DNA of 64,000 nt. It comes from Pelagicoccus sp. SDUM812005 (GTDB taxonomy: Bacteria > Verrucomicrobiota > Verrucomicrobiia > Opitutales > Opitutaceae). The stretch lies in assembly GCF_031127875.1 (NCBI RefSeq), contig NZ_JARXIA010000004.1, positions 186,001-250,000 on the forward strand. Reading direction: 5' to 3'. Under the pieces are notes generated by a model. It saw nothing but the letters and a program-made list of their open reading frames with translations. It was not told the origin of the DNA and did not search any database. Of this stretch, positions 17,770 through 26,070 are shown one piece after another. Positions within the stretch are counted from its first letter, which is position 1. Each line of letters starts with the position of its first letter. Position numbers and translations under genes: made by a program.

Positions 17770-18198
17770 ATGAGTATTGAAGCGAAAAGGGACGCGCTAG
17801 TGGAAGAGTTGGCTCCGTTCGAGGACCACTTCGAACGTTTTGCTTATATCGTCGATCGGGCGAAGTCGAATCCTCCCCTGGCGGAAGAGTACAAGATCGA
17901 CGCCTTCTTGATCGAGGGGTGTTTGTCGCGGCTTTGGGTTTATCCGGAGTTCAAGGAGGGGAAGTGCTACTTCCACACGGACTCGGACGCGGCGATCACG
18001 AAGGGGACTTCAGCCTTGCTTTGCGGGTTATACAGCGGGGAGACGCCGGAGGCGATTATCGGCTTGGAGCCGGACTTCCTGGCGGAGGTGGGCATCACGC
18101 AGCACCTTTCTCCGAATCGCCGCAATGGACTGACCAACGTGCGCAAGCGGATCAAGGCATATGCCGAGCTTTGCTTGAAAAACGCTGAAAGTCAGTAA
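17770..18198 (+). CDS. sufE: SufE-family sulfur acceptor
   Basis: The 142-residue protein is predicted to accept persulfide sulfur from a cysteine desulfurase (SufS/CsdA) for Fe-S cluster assembly. The acceptor Cys falls at residue 51 in FLIEGCLSRLWV, as in E. coli SufE, and the C-terminal LSPNRRNGLTNVRKRI helix is typical. AGGAGA at 17763-17768 fixes the ATG at 17770. The desulfurase is not in the window. Confidence 0.9.
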   Translation: MSIEAKRDALVEELAPFEDHFERFAYIVDRAKSNPPLAEEYKIDAFLIEGCLSRLWVYPEFKEGKCYFHTDSDAAITKGTSALLCGLYSGETPEAIIGLEPDFLAEVGITQHLSPNRRNGLTNVRKRIKAYAELCLKNAESQ

Positions 18199-18264
18199 GT
18201 TGCATATAGGGCTCGGCGTTTCGAGGCGACGGTTTCGCTTTGAGGGGCTGCGGCTGGCGACATT

Positions 18265-18723
18265 ATGGATCAGATTCAGAGAGACGAGAGTTTCATGCGG
18301 GCAGCGGTGTGCGAGGCGGTACGGGGGGACCCGGTGAAGACTAGCCCGAACCCGCGTGTCGGCGCGGTGATCGTCGAGGACGGCGAGATCGTGGCGAAGG
18401 GGCATTTCGAGAAGGATGGCGGCCCGCATGCGGAGCGCCAGGCCTTCGCGGCCTTGGGGCGCAAGCCGGCCGAGGGCGCGGTGATCTACGTGACGCTGGA
18501 GCCGTGCTCGACCCAGGGGCGGACGGGAGCGTGCACGGACGCGATTTTGGAATCTGGCATCAAGCGGGTGGTGGTCGGCGCTTCGGATCCGACTCCCGAG
18601 CACCGCGGCAACGCGACGCGAGTCTTGCAGGCGGCGGGGGTCGAAGTGGTGAGCGGCGTGCTGGAGGCGGAGTGTTCGGCCTTGAACCCGGGCTATCGGG
18701 GGCACTCGACGGATAAGAAGTAG
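18265..18723 (+). CDS. RibD-type deaminase domain protein (no reductase domain)
   Basis: The 152-residue protein matches the N-terminal pyrimidine deaminase half of RibD: SPNPRVGAVIV, then zinc ligands H55 (PHAE, with E57 as proton shuttle), C81 (TLEPCS) and C90 (GRTGAC). It stops near residue 152, where RibD would continue into the reductase. It could be a stand-alone diaminohydroxyphosphoribosylaminopyrimidine deaminase or a related nucleotide deaminase. The stop is followed after 3 bases by yidD, so they are co-transcribed. Confidence 0.8.
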   Translation: MDQIQRDESFMRAAVCEAVRGDPVKTSPNPRVGAVIVEDGEIVAKGHFEKDGGPHAERQAFAALGRKPAEGAVIYVTLEPCSTQGRTGACTDAILESGIKRVVVGASDPTPEHRGNATRVLQAAGVEVVSGVLEAECSALNPGYRGHSTDKK

Positions 18724-18726
18724 AGG

Positions 18727-19059
18727 GTGAAGGACGAAGCGGGGCAGGGTAGAGGCTGGCTGGGCCGGAGCGTTGCTGCCGTATTCATCTTTTTGGTACG
18801 TCTGTACCAGTGGACGCTATCGCCCTTGAAGAACGCCTTGTTTGGGGCGGGGGCGGCGTGCCGGTTTCGCCCGACCTGTTCGCACTATGCGATCGAGTGC
18901 TTGCGGACGCTTCCGCTGCTCAGGGCCTTGCGTTTGCTGCTGTGGCGCATCCTGCGTTGCAATCCTTGGGGCGGCCAGGGCTGGGATCCGGTGCCGAAGA
19001 TGGTTTACCGGGAGGGTAGCGACGGTAAGCCGGTGAAGAGTTTGCGGGATATGTTGTAA
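18727..19059 (+). CDS. yidD: YidD membrane-insertion efficiency factor
   Basis: The 110-residue protein contains the YidD core: LVRLYQWTLSPL, then CRFRPTCSHYAIECL and a CNPWGGQGWDPVP ending. YidD is a small inner-membrane-associated protein thought to assist YidC-mediated insertion. It usually sits between rnpA and yidC; here it is away from both, directly after a RibD-type deaminase. The start is GTG at 18727. Confidence 0.9.
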   Translation: MKDEAGQGRGWLGRSVAAVFIFLVRLYQWTLSPLKNALFGAGAACRFRPTCSHYAIECLRTLPLLRALRLLLWRILRCNPWGGQGWDPVPKMVYREGSDGKPVKSLRDML

Positions 19060-19171
19060 GGGAGGAGGCCGTGGGAACTGCGGCGCGTCGCAAGTGTATA
19101 GCGACAGCCCTACACTTTATTACAATTGAGATGCTGCAGGGCGGTCGCTGGCAGAAACTCAGCGCTACGGC

Positions 19172-19708
19172 TTAGAACTTGTTTTTCCACATCATGGACT
19201 CCATGGGGAGCGGGGAGCGGTGGTTGTATTTGGCGGAGGCCTTCTTGTTGTAGTAGTTCTCGATGTCGCCTTCGACGTAGAAGTAGATGAGCTGGCCGAT
19301 GGGCATGCCGGCGTAGACGCGCACGGGCTGAGCTACGGAGATTTCGAGGGTCCAGTGGTTGCAGAAGCCGACGTCGCCCTTGCCGGCGGTGGCGTGGATG
19401 TCGATGCCGAGGCGGCCGACGCTGGACTTGCCTTCGAGGAAGGGCACGTGGGCGTGGGTCTCGGTGTACTCGAAGGTGGAGCCGAGGTAGACGGTGCCGG
19501 GCTTGAGCACGTAGCCTTCTTCGGGGATTTCGAAGTGAGCGATCTTGTTGTGTTCGCGGGCGTCCAGGACCTCGGCCGTGTAGGTGGCGAGGTGCTTGCT
19601 CAGGTGGACGTCGTAGCTGTTGGTGCCGAGGGCGGCGCGGTCGAAGGGCTCGACGACGATCTCGCCCTTTTCCATGCCTGCCAGGATCGCTTTGTCAGAG
19701 AGTATCAT
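19172..19708 (-). CDS. dcd: dCTP deaminase
   Basis: The 178-residue enzyme is predicted to convert dCTP to dUTP. The signature SSVGRLGIDIHATAGKGD lies at residues about 95-112, followed by GFCNHWTLEI with the catalytic Glu, and the C-terminal GQLIYF and KYNHR segments. The length matches the family. It may be bifunctional (dCTP deaminase/dUTPase) like some homologues; sequence alone does not settle this. It is the last gene of a minus-strand run. Confidence 0.9.
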   Translation of the reverse strand: MILSDKAILAGMEKGEIVVEPFDRAALGTNSYDVHLSKHLATYTAEVLDAREHNKIAHFEIPEEGYVLKPGTVYLGSTFEYTETHAHVPFLEGKSSVGRLGIDIHATAGKGDVGFCNHWTLEISVAQPVRVYAGMPIGQLIYFYVEGDIENYYNKKASAKYNHRSPLPMESMMWKNKF

Positions 19709-19751
19709 AGTGGGGGTGATACCAGTCCGAATTTTTCGCTAGGTGGCAATC

Positions 19752-21317
19752 CTAAACGGGGAGGCCCATGGGGCCGTTTTCCGGCGGGGTGGACTTGTGC
19801 TGGTCTCCGGGGAGGTGGCTGATGAATTGGAAGAGGTCCTTGCGGCGGTCGAGCATGGGGGTGACGCTGCCCGAGGCGCGGCTGCGGTAGAGGTCGTTGA
19901 TGTCGAGGTCGGTGACGAGGAGCATTTCGACGTTGGAGTCGGCTTCGGCTTGGATGCCGTCGCGGGCGAATTCGTGGTCGCTGGGGCTGAAGACGGCGGC
20001 TTTGCCGTAGTGGATGTCCATGGCGGGAACGCTGGGGAGGTTGCCGATGATGCCGGCGGTGACGACGTAGACTTGGTTTTCGATGGCGCGGGCTTGGCTG
20101 CAGTAGCGAACGCGCAGGAAGCCGTGGCGGTTGTCGGTGCAATAGGGCACGAAGATGATCTCGGCCCCTTGGTCGGCGAGGTAGCGGGCGGCTTCGGGGA
20201 ATTCCGAGTCGTAGCAGATGAGGATGCCGATGCGGGCCTTGGGGGTGCTGATGACGCGCAGGTCGTTGCCTCCGGAGATGCCCCAGTACTTCTTTTCGGA
20301 GGGGGTGATGTGGAGTTTGGGCTGGAGAGTGTGGGTACCGTCGGGGGCGAAGATGGGGCAGACGTTTTGCAGGCCGCCGTCGATCTGCATGGGGTGGCTG
20401 CCGGCGACGATGTAGAGGCCGTACTCTTGGGCCAGCCGGCTCATGAGTTCCATGAAGGGGGCGGTCAGCTCTGAGAGCTTGCGGATGCCTTCGACGGAGG
20501 GGAGTTTCTTGAGGGCCTTTTGGGAGAGGAGCTGGACGGAGAAGAACTCGGGGAAGACGACGAAGTCGGACCGGTAGTCGGCGGCGGTTTCGACGAAGTA
20601 CTCCACTTGGTCGGCGAAGTCCTCGAAGCTGTTGATGCCGCGGACTTGGTACTGGACGCAGGAGACGCGGACCTTGCGGCCGTCCTTTTCGACGGGTTGG
20701 TAGTCGGGGTTGATCCACTCGAGGAAGCTTGCGTAGTTCTTGCTGAGCGGGTCTTGGATGTAGTTTTTGATGACGCCTCTGACGATGAAGCCTTCGCGTA
20801 GTTGGAAATTGAGTACGAGGTCGTCGATGCGGCCGTTTTCCACTTCCGCGACGTAGTTTTCCGGGCTCATGGAGTCGGCGTGCTGGTGGTAGCCGTGGAG
20901 GCGTCCGCCGGCGATGATGCGTCGGAGGTTGAGCCGTTTGCAGAGGTCGCGGCGCGCTTCGTAGAGCAGGTGTCCGATGCCCTTGCCGCGGGCCTCGGGG
21001 TGCACGTAGACGTCGGCGCCGTAGAGGCTGTCGCCCTCGGGGTTGTGGTTGTGGAAGTAGCCGCCGTCGGTAATGCCGGCGTAGGTATGCTCGCGGTAGG
21101 CGTCGACGCCGAGGTCGACGATGAGGCTGGATACGGCGCCGAGGATCTGGTCGTCCTCGACGGCGACGAGCTGGCCTTGGGGAAAGAGGCGCAGGTGGTT
21201 CGCCAGCTGGGGAATGCTCCAAACCACGTTTTCTTCCGCCATGGCAGGAAAACAGATTTTGTTGAGCTCGACTAGGGTTTTGAGGTCTTCGACACTTGCT
21301 TCACGAACGGTTACCAT
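19752..21317 (-). CDS. GNAT acetyltransferase - nitrilase fusion protein
   Basis: The 521-residue protein joins a GNAT N-acetyltransferase domain (residues about 1-190, acetyl-CoA loop VHPEARGKGIGHLL) to a carbon-nitrogen hydrolase domain (about 213-500). The hydrolase triad is E257 (VVFPEFF), K334 (PKLHIT) and C368 (LICYDSEF). This fusion is a known branch of the nitrilase superfamily (YhcX-like), with no settled substrate. It is 45 bases downstream of the P-loop NTPase gene and 43 bases upstream of dcd. Confidence 0.88.
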   Translation of the reverse strand: MVTVREASVEDLKTLVELNKICFPAMAEENVVWSIPQLANHLRLFPQGQLVAVEDDQILGAVSSLIVDLGVDAYREHTYAGITDGGYFHNHNPEGDSLYGADVYVHPEARGKGIGHLLYEARRDLCKRLNLRRIIAGGRLHGYHQHADSMSPENYVAEVENGRIDDLVLNFQLREGFIVRGVIKNYIQDPLSKNYASFLEWINPDYQPVEKDGRKVRVSCVQYQVRGINSFEDFADQVEYFVETAADYRSDFVVFPEFFSVQLLSQKALKKLPSVEGIRKLSELTAPFMELMSRLAQEYGLYIVAGSHPMQIDGGLQNVCPIFAPDGTHTLQPKLHITPSEKKYWGISGGNDLRVISTPKARIGILICYDSEFPEAARYLADQGAEIIFVPYCTDNRHGFLRVRYCSQARAIENQVYVVTAGIIGNLPSVPAMDIHYGKAAVFSPSDHEFARDGIQAEADSNVEMLLVTDLDINDLYRSRASGSVTPMLDRRKDLFQFISHLPGDQHKSTPPENGPMGLPV

Positions 21318-21362
21318 GCGGCCGGAGTCTGCTGGCGCCCTTGGGGCTTTGCAAGCGCTGTC

Positions 21363-23204
21363 TTAGGGCAAGGAGGCGGGCACGTAGGGATGCTTGAGGG
21401 CGTCCTGGGCGTTTTGGAGTTCGGCTTTGAGCTCGTCGATTTCCCGTTCCTTCTCCTGGATTTGGCCGGCTAGCGTCTTGTTGTGCTTGCGCAAGGCTTC
21501 GGGCGAATGGGAGTCGACCTCCTCGCCGAGGTGCAGGATTTTCGAGAAAATGTTTCCGCCTTTGTTGGGTTTTTCGGCATCGCCTGTCGCGCGTTCGTGG
21601 ATACGGATCTGCGCGATGGTCTCGCTTTGCTTGCGGGAGAGTTCGTGGCGCTCTTGTTCGCGCTCCTCGAGGTTGGCCTGGATTTGGGCGGTCAGGGCTT
21701 CTAGTTCCGCAACCCGGTCTTTCCAGAGCGCGCTTGCTTTCTTGAATACGATGCCGACGCCGGGGTGCTTGAGGGAGGTCGCGGCTTGTTGGAGGTAGGT
21801 ACGCAAGCGATGGGAGATGCAGTAGCGGCTTCCTTGGCGGTTGAAGAGCGTTGTCGACTCGGTGATGAAGGGGAGGATCTTGCTCGCTTGGTCTTTGAAG
21901 AGGGCGGAGCAAAGTTGGGGATCGATCCAGAGCAGGCCGGATAGGAGAAGCAGCTTGGAGCGTTCGTTGCGGGAGGGGATGTTGCGGATGAGGCGTCCCA
22001 GCGGTTGCCATGCTTTGGCGTATTCCTTGAACTTTGGGATGTCGGCGAAGCGCGAAATGGCTTCGCAGCGGAGGGCTTCGCTGAAGGTGAGGGCTTTGCC
22101 GTTGGCGCTGGCCGTGATCAAGGGGGTGGGCAGTTCCTTTGCCCACTGGAAGAGATCGGGGGCTTCGCTGCCGAAGAGGGCGACGATTTCGTCGGCGGTC
22201 ACGACCTGCGGGAGGCTGAGGGCGGCGAGCTTGAGTTGGTCGACCTTGGAAAGGCTGTCGAGGAAGTGTTGGGCGGGGGCCAGGTCGAGGGCTCCGGTCC
22301 GTTTGGCGGCTGCTTGTAGGTCGGCAGGGTAGCCGAGGCTGCTGTATTTCAGGTAGCTGGCGCGTTTGGGGTCGGGCTCGAGGCTGAGGGCGATCTTGTG
22401 GGCGTCGCTATTGCGAAGCGGGAGAAGCTGGTAGTCGTGGGTGAGGTTTGACCAGTCGCCCCAGGTTTCTAGCGGGTAGGCGAATTTAAGCGGATCGGTG
22501 GACTCGATGAGAAAGACGAGGCTGCGTCGGTAGGGGCCGTTGCTCGCGGCGGGGAAGACGTAGTCGCGGAGCCAGTCCATAATGGTAACGGAGAGGCGGT
22601 CGTAGCGCTCGATGTAGATGATGGTAAGGTCGGTTCCGAGCGCTTTGAGGGGGAGGGCGTCGAGGAAACCTTCGGCGTGGTTGTTGGCTTTGCTTTCGCC
22701 CAGGCCGACGTTGATTTCGACGTCTTCGCGCACGTTTTCGGTGCGGCCGACGGAGGATGCGGCGGCCTGGTTGATGTAGGCGCGCTTCTTGTTGGCGATG
22801 CTGCTGCGGGTGATGAGTATCGAATCGTCGGATACGATGGGGTTTACCTTTCCGCGTTGCACGCTTTCCAGCTGCTCGGCGATCTTGCGTTCCTTGTCGG
22901 GCTTGGCGGGGTAGCGGATCGTCTTGGCGCAGGCTCGGATGAATTCGGGTATGTCGTCCAGCGGTTCGTCGCGGGTGGGCTGTATCCAGAGTACCTTTTC
23001 CTTGCTCATCCGCTTGCTTTCCCGGAATTCGGAGATGAAGGAGGACTTTCCCACTCCGTTTTCTCCCCAAACATTGAATACGCGCTTGTCGCCGATTTCG
23101 ACGCCGTGCAAGGGCAGGGCGTTTGCAAGTTCGTCCAGCTCAACGCTTCGGGGAAAGAAGTGAGGTTTGGGCTCGTTTGCAGGTGTCGGGTCTTCGGCAG
23201 GCAT
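21363..23204 (-). CDS. Uncharacterised P-loop NTPase with C-terminal coiled coil
   Basis: The 613-residue protein has a Walker A motif GENGVGKSS at 47-55 and a Walker B-like strand TIIYIERYDRL at 194-204, where the usual Asp position is unclear. A later strand, SLVFLIESTDP (228-238), could be a sensor. This layout resembles STAND/KAP-type NTPases. Residues about 320-500 look helical and winged-helix-like. Residues about 500-600 form a long coiled coil rich in Glu/Gln/Arg. There is no signal peptide or membrane segment. It lies between an ATP-grasp gene and the GNAT-nitrilase gene. I cannot name a function. Confidence 0.65.
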   Translation of the reverse strand: MPAEDPTPANEPKPHFFPRSVELDELANALPLHGVEIGDKRVFNVWGENGVGKSSFISEFRESKRMSKEKVLWIQPTRDEPLDDIPEFIRACAKTIRYPAKPDKERKIAEQLESVQRGKVNPIVSDDSILITRSSIANKKRAYINQAAASSVGRTENVREDVEINVGLGESKANNHAEGFLDALPLKALGTDLTIIYIERYDRLSVTIMDWLRDYVFPAASNGPYRRSLVFLIESTDPLKFAYPLETWGDWSNLTHDYQLLPLRNSDAHKIALSLEPDPKRASYLKYSSLGYPADLQAAAKRTGALDLAPAQHFLDSLSKVDQLKLAALSLPQVVTADEIVALFGSEAPDLFQWAKELPTPLITASANGKALTFSEALRCEAISRFADIPKFKEYAKAWQPLGRLIRNIPSRNERSKLLLLSGLLWIDPQLCSALFKDQASKILPFITESTTLFNRQGSRYCISHRLRTYLQQAATSLKHPGVGIVFKKASALWKDRVAELEALTAQIQANLEEREQERHELSRKQSETIAQIRIHERATGDAEKPNKGGNIFSKILHLGEEVDSHSPEALRKHNKTLAGQIQEKEREIDELKAELQNAQDALKHPYVPASLP

Positions 23205-23294
23205 TTTTAGTATCGGGAGAAGGTACTTTTATGAAGCAGCGAGCTCAAACGGGAAAACGATAAATATTTGGTGAAAGAGCCTTGTTTTGCAGCC

Positions 23295-24260
23295 TTAAAG
23301 GCTGAATACGGCCTCGCGGTAGCGCATCATGAGCAGGTTTTCGGTCCAGGCGGAGAAGGGGGCGACTTCTTTTTGGTCGATGTATTCGCGGCACAGCCAT
23401 TCGATGTAGTGGCCTTTGGCGGCGTCGCAGATAGGGTAGCCACCGCCGATGCGGGGGTTGATTTCGATGATGCAGATGCGGCCATCGCTGGAATCGACGA
23501 AGGCTTGGATGTTGATGATTCCAGTGGCGCCGGGGAGCTGTTCGGCGACGCGGGCGCAGAGCTCGATGAGTTCGGGATGGCGCCGGGTTCGGGCTTGGGT
23601 GACCTCGCCCGCTTCGACGGCGATTCGCTGGTGGGGGATGGAGCAGAGCGCTTTTCCAGCTCGCGAGAGGTAGATGTTGACGGTATATTCGGTGCCGGAC
23701 GCCTTTTCTTGGAGTATCCAGTCTTCGGGTACGTTAGCGAGTTGCTCGTGAGAATCGAGAGTCGTGACGCCGGTGGAGGAGGCGCCGCGTTCCGGTTTTG
23801 CGACGAGGGGGAACGCGAGTTGTCCGGAGAAGTCTCGCTTGAGGCAGGAATTCGGGGTGGGGGCGTCGATGGAGCTTAGGAATCGGTAGGTATCTATCTT
23901 TTGGATGCAGGTCTTCAGGGCTTGCTCTGTTGAGAGGGCGACCGCGGTTTGGGTGGCGGCGAACTTCGCTTGGCATCGGGCGAGGGCGAGGAGTTCGCTG
24001 TGGCGGGTGGGGATGACGAGGCCGATTTGGGCGGATTGGCAGAGCTCTTGGAGTTCGTCTGCCCAGGTGGGAGATTGGTGATGGGGGAGTACGGTGAAGT
24101 GGTCGGCGACGGAGACGCTGGGGACGTTTGGGCTTGTATCCGAAATATGGAGTTCCACGCCGCGTTGCAGGGCGGCCTTTTTCGCAATTTTGGCGATGGC
24201 TACCTTGCTGCCTCCGGAGAGGAGCAGGATGTTCCGAGGCGTTGCGTTCGAGTGAGGCAT
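23295..24260 (-). CDS. ATP-grasp carboxylate-amine ligase family protein
   Basis: The 321-residue protein resembles CarB-like ATP-grasp enzymes. It has a Rossmann-like preATP-grasp part (NILLLSGGSKVAIAKIAK), a lysine-bearing strand (FPLVAKPERGASSTGV), ILQEKASGTEYTVNIYL, and metal-binding IIEINPRIGGGYP near residue 280. Such enzymes join an acyl phosphate to an amine. The substrate is unknown. I chose the ATG at 24260 over 24302 because the upstream stretch is not conserved-looking. It lies between the flagellin and the P-loop NTPase on the same strand. Confidence 0.75.
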   Translation of the reverse strand: MPHSNATPRNILLLSGGSKVAIAKIAKKAALQRGVELHISDTSPNVPSVSVADHFTVLPHHQSPTWADELQELCQSAQIGLVIPTRHSELLALARCQAKFAATQTAVALSTEQALKTCIQKIDTYRFLSSIDAPTPNSCLKRDFSGQLAFPLVAKPERGASSTGVTTLDSHEQLANVPEDWILQEKASGTEYTVNIYLSRAGKALCSIPHQRIAVEAGEVTQARTRRHPELIELCARVAEQLPGATGIINIQAFVDSSDGRICIIEINPRIGGGYPICDAAKGHYIEWLCREYIDQKEVAPFSAWTENLLMMRYREAVFSL

Positions 24261-24323
24261 GGTAGGGGTGATGGCGGCTGCGGGCGTTTGGAGCAATCTC
24301 AATTAGGGTGGGGAAGGAGGACG

Positions 24324-24355
24324 AAAAAAAAGTGACCCCCTTGCGAGGGCCACTT
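24324..24355 (-). terminator. Rho-independent terminator after flagellin 1
   Basis: Read on the minus strand, AGTGGCCC and GGGTCACT form a stem with one G-U pair, followed by a run of eight T. It begins about 27 bases after the flagellin stop. Confidence 0.88.
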
Positions 24356-24381
24356 TGAGATTTTCGAATCGGTTACCGAAG

Positions 24382-25209
24382 TTATCCGATGAGACGAAGA
24401 GCTGTTTGGCTCGAGGCGTTTGCCTGTGAGAGCATGGAAGAACCAGCTTGTACCAGGATATTGGCACGGGCGAGCTGTGTTGATTCCGTTGCAACGTCTA
24501 CGTCGATGATACGGCTGTTTGCGGCTTCGAGATTTTGCTTGTTAGTCGCGAGCATATCCGAAGCGAAGCTCAACCGGCTGGACTGTGCGCCGTTGGTTGC
24601 ACGAAGGGTAGCCACGTTCTCGATGGAGGTCTTGATCTTGTCGAGAGTGATGCCGGAGGCGCCGAGTGAAGTCGTGCCAGTGGCAGTGTCGATAAGGTCG
24701 GTGTGGATACCATCGTCGTCGTCGGAGAAGTTCGTCGCTGCGATGTCGACTGTTTGGGATCCGTCTTCGGAAGTCTTAACAGTCATGCTGCTGCTGTTCA
24801 TCAGAGAAACTCCGTTGAACGATTCTGCAGCGACAGCGCCGAGCTGTGCCTTGAGCGCTTCGAACTCAGTGTTGTAGTTCGCCTTGTCGGTAGTGTTCTT
24901 AGTTACGTCTTCGCTCAAGGTCTTGAGTTCAGACATACGATCGAGAATCTTGCCGGCTGTAGCGAGGGCACCGTCCTGAGTTTGGAGGAAGGACTGGGCG
25001 TTCGCGATGTTGTTGCTGGTTGCTTCGGTCCGCTTGATAGCAGCCGACATCTTCATGGAAACCGCAAGTCCACCAGCGTCATCTGATGGGTTGACGATTT
25101 TCGAACCGCTAGAGAGACGAGCCAAGCTGTTTTGCAGCATAGCGTTGCTCTTGTTGAGGTTGTTCTTCGCGGCGATAGCCGAGGTGTTTGTATTGATTAC
25201 AACTGACAT
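24382..25209 (-). CDS. fliC: Flagellin 1
   Basis: The 275-residue filament subunit has canonical D0/D1 ends. The N-terminus is MSVVINTNTSAIAAKNNLNK with LSSGSKIVNPSDDAGGLAVS. The C-terminus has SRLSFASDMLATNKQNLEAA, then IIDVDVATESTQLARANILVQ and ending QTALRLIG. The central region is only about 60 residues, so D2/D3 are essentially absent. That region holds many Ser/Thr, possible sites for O-linked pseudaminic acid. An AAGGA ribosome site is 10 bases before the ATG and is preceded by a GGA-loop hairpin. I see no sigma-28 box within 200 bases. Confidence 0.96.
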   Translation of the reverse strand: MSVVINTNTSAIAAKNNLNKSNAMLQNSLARLSSGSKIVNPSDDAGGLAVSMKMSAAIKRTEATSNNIANAQSFLQTQDGALATAGKILDRMSELKTLSEDVTKNTTDKANYNTEFEALKAQLGAVAAESFNGVSLMNSSSMTVKTSEDGSQTVDIAATNFSDDDDGIHTDLIDTATGTTSLGASGITLDKIKTSIENVATLRATNGAQSSRLSFASDMLATNKQNLEAANSRIIDVDVATESTQLARANILVQAGSSMLSQANASSQTALRLIG

Positions 25210-25219
25210 GTTTATATCA

Positions 25220-25254
25220 TCCTTGATTTGTGCGGAAGCATCCGTGCTTCCGCA
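25220..25254 (-). promoter_or_regulatory. Flagellin 1 leader: GGA-loop hairpin plus GGA Shine-Dalgarno (CsrA-like sites)
   Basis: On the minus strand, TGCGGAAGCA-CGGA-TGCTTCCGCA (25231-25254) is a perfect 10-base stem with a tetraloop containing GGA. Six bases later comes CAAGGATG, whose AAGGA (25220-25224) is the ribosome site. CsrA/RsmA dimers bind GGA in hairpin loops, with a second GGA often at the Shine-Dalgarno. The second site matches 9 of 12 positions of the published consensus RUACARGGAUGU. The inference is translational repression by a CsrA homologue. Confidence 0.6.
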
Positions 25255-26070
25255 TGCCCGAGAGTAGCGTCAGGCGTTCGCTTTTCTGCCTATTTGGCGG
25301 AAATTTTGGGATCAGCTATTCTAGGTAGAAGGCTGTCCTGGAAAGGTGTGGGTTATATCTCATGATGGGTAGCGTCGAGGCGTGCTCGCGCTTTGGTGGT
25401 TGGTTGGTGTTGGTGAAATGGGTAGGGCGAGGCGTTGGCGAATGTCGATTCGCTCGCTCTGGCCGAGGCGCGCTGCGTGAAGATTGATGGGTGTGGCGCG
25501 TTCCTTCTGTGTCGCTGACGCAGTGGCTTTGATTGAGCCTGTGCGACGTGTCCTTGACCGTTCCGTCTCGAGTGGGCGAGCTCTGTGGCGGCGGAGTTTA
25601 GCCTGCGGCTAGCTTCCGTCTCGCATCGGGGCTTGGCGCGCCGTGTGGGGCGGGCTGCTCGGATGCGACTGCTTTTATCGTCCTTGATAGTGCTGGTCAT
25701 TTATGGGTGGGCCGACTTTGCAGGCGGCGGTTTTTCGAACACGTCCTTGCGTTCTTGCGTGGGAATATCGTTGGCGTTAGCGGTTCGTTTAGCGTTTTGA
25801 GTTGAATTACTCAACGCGGGCATGGAGTGCCTTCGCTATGCTATGAGGTTGCTGGGTGTGTAGTTGTGCCTTGGGTACGAGTGACCCGTATAGGGCGAGG
25901 CCTCTGGTAGGTCTCATGGCCGGGAGCTTTCGGGCTCGCGCTTCGCGGACAGTTGATCGCGTGTGTGGAGTGGTGCTCGCCGTGAGGGACGCGGTGTTTG
26001 GTCTTTTAGGAAGTCCGCTACGGATTAGGCGCCCCGCCCGTCGGCGGGGAACCTATGTCGTAGTAGTAAC
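25255..26070. other. Long spacer between the two flagellin genes
   Basis: About 816 bases with no gene I can support. A minus-strand frame at 25353-25700 is open, but it is Arg/Ala-rich, has no ribosome site and no family likeness. The region may hold the flagellin 1 promoter and the 3' end of flagellin 2. A G+C-rich hairpin is listed separately. Confidence 0.5.
26032..26049 (-). other. G+C-rich hairpin downstream of flagellin 2
   Basis: CCCCGCC-CGTC-GGCGGGG is a perfect 7-base stem, 22 bases past the flagellin 2 stop. No T-run follows on the minus strand, so it is not a standard terminator. It could protect the 3' end of the mRNA. Confidence 0.4.

Noticed and set aside
16434-17780. 448-residue plus-strand open frame
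   Set aside because: Opposite the RlmD-type gene; Gly/Glu/Val/Asp repeats reflect the reverse of codon bias.
25353-25700. Open frame of 115 residues between the flagellins
   Set aside because: Arg/Ala-rich, no ribosome site, no similarity; kept as intergenic.
25675-25703. Sigma-28-like boxes far upstream of flagellin 1
   Set aside because: The -10-like GACGATAA is good, but the TAAA is 17 rather than 15 bases away and the site is about 470 bases from the gene.
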